DNA of 64,000 bases, from contig JADFLR010000007.1 of the NCBI GenBank assembly GCA_022564295.1, positions 1 to 64,000 of the forward strand. Reading direction: 5' to 3'. The DNA comes from Bacteroidota bacterium (GTDB lineage: Bacteria; Bacteroidota; Ignavibacteria; Ignavibacteriales; Ignavibacteriaceae). The translations under genes and the position numbers were made by a program. Under the pieces are notes generated by a model. That model was not told the origin of the DNA and ran no database searches. It saw nothing but the letters and a program-made list of their open reading frames with translations. How positions within the stretch are numbered: the stretch's first letter is position 1; each line of letters begins with the position of its first letter. This document shows positions 62,581 to 64,000 of the stretch, piece by piece.

Positions 62581-63399
62581 TTGGGTAAAAAACAACCTAA
62601 CTCGGATAAACTGTTACAAGAGGAACTTAAAAAATCAGGAGAAATGCCTGCTCATATTGCTATAATAATGGATGGTAATGGAAGGTGGGCGAAGCGGAAA
62701 GGACTACCCAGGGCGGCAGGGCATAAGAGAGGTGTTGATACAGTTAGGGATATAGTGGAAGCTTGTGCTGAAATTGGAGTTAAATATTTAACTCTTTATA
62801 CTTTCTCAACGGAAAATTGGAACAGACCAAAGGACGAAGTTTCTACTCTTATGAGACTGCTGTTAAGCAGTTTAAAAGCACGCTTAAGAGAGTTGGATAA
62901 AAATGACATCAAACTTACCTCTGTTGGCGATTTAAGTTCTTTACCTGTTGGGGTACAAAAGCAGTTAAATACTGATATTGAAAAAACCAAGAATAATAAA
63001 AGAATGACATTAAATCTTGCTCTTAGCTATAGTGGACGGTGGGAACTAATTAAAGCGGTAAAGAGTATTTCAGAGCAGGTTGCTGAAGGTAAATTAAGAA
63101 CCGAAGATATAGACGAAAAAATCATTTCTGATAATTTAACAACAAGGGATTTACCCGATCCTGATTTACTGATTAGAACCAGCGGTGAATTCAGAGTGAG
63201 TAACTTTTTGCTATGGCAAATTGCATACACAGAGTTTGTAATTTTAGATGTATTGTGGCCCGATTTTAAACGGGAACATCTCTATAATTCAATCAAAGAA
63301 TTTCAGAACAGAGAACGAAGATTCGGCAAAGTAAGTGAACAAATTCAGAATAGTAAAGGCGTTAAGGATGTTCAGAATCTCCCTACGGAAATCATTTAG
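62581..63399 (+). CDS. uppS: Isoprenyl transferase (undecaprenyl diphosphate synthase)
   Basis: This 272-residue cis-prenyltransferase has the signature HIAIIMDGNGRWAKRKGLPR (catalytic Asp31), AGHKRGVDTVRDIV, YTFSTENWNRP, and the C-terminal DPDLLIRTSGEFRVSNFLLWQ. It makes the C55 carrier for peptidoglycan and glycan assembly. The TTG start at 62581 is followed by a 22-residue lead-in typical of the family. Its end overlaps the bamA start by 32 bases, the common uppS-bamA arrangement. Confidence 0.95.
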   Translation: MGKKQPNSDKLLQEELKKSGEMPAHIAIIMDGNGRWAKRKGLPRAAGHKRGVDTVRDIVEACAEIGVKYLTLYTFSTENWNRPKDEVSTLMRLLLSSLKARLRELDKNDIKLTSVGDLSSLPVGVQKQLNTDIEKTKNNKRMTLNLALSYSGRWELIKAVKSISEQVAEGKLRTEDIDEKIISDNLTTRDLPDPDLLIRTSGEFRVSNFLLWQIAYTEFVILDVLWPDFKREHLYNSIKEFQNRERRFGKVSEQIQNSKGVKDVQNLPTEII

Positions 63400-64000
63400 T
63401 TTTTTTATAGTAGTTATTTTATTTCCTTTTTTTGCAACGGTAATTGCACAACAGCCAACCACCTATAAAATATTAGGTATTTCGGTTGAGGGTAACAAAA
63501 CCGCTGACCCTTCTACAATTATCCTGAACAGCGGGTTAAAGGTTGGTGATGAAATTCAAATACCGGGAGACAAAACTCTTAATGCCATAAGGCAGCTTTG
63601 GGCGCTTAATATATTTAAAGACATTCAGATACTAATTGACAGAGAAATTGCTGATGGTGTATTCCTTCTTATTAAAGTATCAGAGTATTCGAGAGTTGAA
63701 CGTGTAATTATTGAGGGGAATGATGGAATTGATACAGATGATATCGAGAAGGAAATTACTTTCCTGAGGGGATCAATTTTAAAACCACAGGATATATCTA
63801 AATTAAAAGGGAGAATATTGGACCTCTATAAAAAAGAGGGATATTTAAACGCATTCGTGAAAATCGAACGGTTCGTTTATTTTTCTGCCGATACATTAGA
63901 TGATGATATAACTGTAATCTGGAGAAATGAAAAAGACCTTTCGGATGAGTTACCGGTGGAATATTTTTCAGGAGAGAGATCCTATTCCAATTTGATAAGC
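63368..64000 (+). CDS. bamA: Outer-membrane assembly factor BamA, N-terminal part (cut by window edge)
   Basis: The frame from the ATG at 63368 runs 211 codons without a stop to the window end. A signal peptide (residues 1-28, ending TVIAQ) is followed by POTRA domains: ILGISVEGNKTADPSTIILN, then LNAIRQLWALNIFKDIQI, and VERVIIEGNDGIDTDDIEKE. BamA inserts beta-barrel proteins in the outer membrane, confirming a diderm envelope. It overlaps uppS by 32 bases. The barrel lies beyond the window. Confidence 0.92.
   Translation, partial: MFRISLRKSFSFFIVVILFPFFATVIAQQPTTYKILGISVEGNKTADPSTIILNSGLKVGDEIQIPGDKTLNAIRQLWALNIFKDIQILIDREIADGVFLLIKVSEYSRVERVIIEGNDGIDTDDIEKEITFLRGSILKPQDISKLKGRILDLYKKEGYLNAFVKIERFVYFSADTLDDDITVIWRNEKDLSDELPVEYFSGERSYSNLIS

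Noticed and set aside
1-64000. tRNA or rRNA genes
   Set aside because: No tRNA cloverleaf or rRNA signature was recognised by eye; a covariance search would be decisive.

Overview
The window is AT-rich bacterial DNA that most resembles the Ignavibacteriota/Bacteroidota (FCB) lineage. The main evidence is a set of exported proteins ending in the type IX secretion (T9SS) type A sorting domain, with the characteristic NYPNPFNP motif followed by a SGVYIYRLQ-like end. Supporting evidence is the gene content (LexA, BamA, UppS, TopA, Lgt and MlaE-type housekeeping genes with AT-rich codon use) and many weak or TTG starts. No rRNA, tRNA or CRISPR array was recognised.

Region 1 (1-5 kb) is a surface-glycan locus. 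A cysQ copy cut by the window edge is followed by WbpD-like, WbpB-like and WbpA-like enzymes for a diacetamido-uronic acid nucleotide sugar, plus a family-9 glycosyltransferase. Region 2 (5-8.5 kb) has one T9SS-sorted exported protein and an insertion sequence. Region 3 (8.6-23.5 kb) is an accessory metabolic island. Its plus-strand half (CphA-like ATP-grasp, RraA, Ldh, RraA, Ldh, and a possible SIS remnant) is decaying and riddled with IS fragments. Its minus-strand half is an intact seven-gene operon: Gfo/Idh oxidoreductase, 2-hydroxyacid dehydrogenase, 6-phosphogluconolactonase-like, HpcH/HpaI aldolase, CphA-like ATP-grasp, a second ATP-grasp, and a GmhA-like SIS isomerase. I cannot match this set to a described pathway, and it is the best candidate here for an undescribed system.

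Region 4 (24-29.1 kb) is a sulfation module. It contains a sulfotransferase, APS kinase, a fusion of a pyruvate-kinase barrel with ATP sulfurylase, and CysQ PAP phosphatase. Together these make PAPS, transfer sulfate and clear PAP; no sulfate-reduction genes are present, so the product is probably a sulfated glycan. The cysQ copies at the two ends form direct repeats about 29 kb apart. Region 5 (29.2-31 kb) is a rearrangement scar with a dead WbpA-like copy, an orphan T9SS tail and a fragment of lgt.

Region 6 (31-37 kb) encodes three T9SS-sorted proteins: a 14-repeat Ycf48/BNR-like protein, a beta-propeller phytase and a purple-acid-phosphatase-like enzyme. Region 7 (37-64 kb) is mostly core genome: thioredoxin-like proteins, lgt, topA, yidD, mtgA, a transporter, tdh-kbl-macro domain, fumC, a GH13 pullulanase-like enzyme, a six-PAS hybrid histidine kinase, an MlaE-type permease, ilvE, alkaline phosphatase, a lexA operon with a visible promoter/operator, uppS and the start of bamA. 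Phytase, acid phosphatase and alkaline phosphatase together suggest scavenging of organic phosphate.
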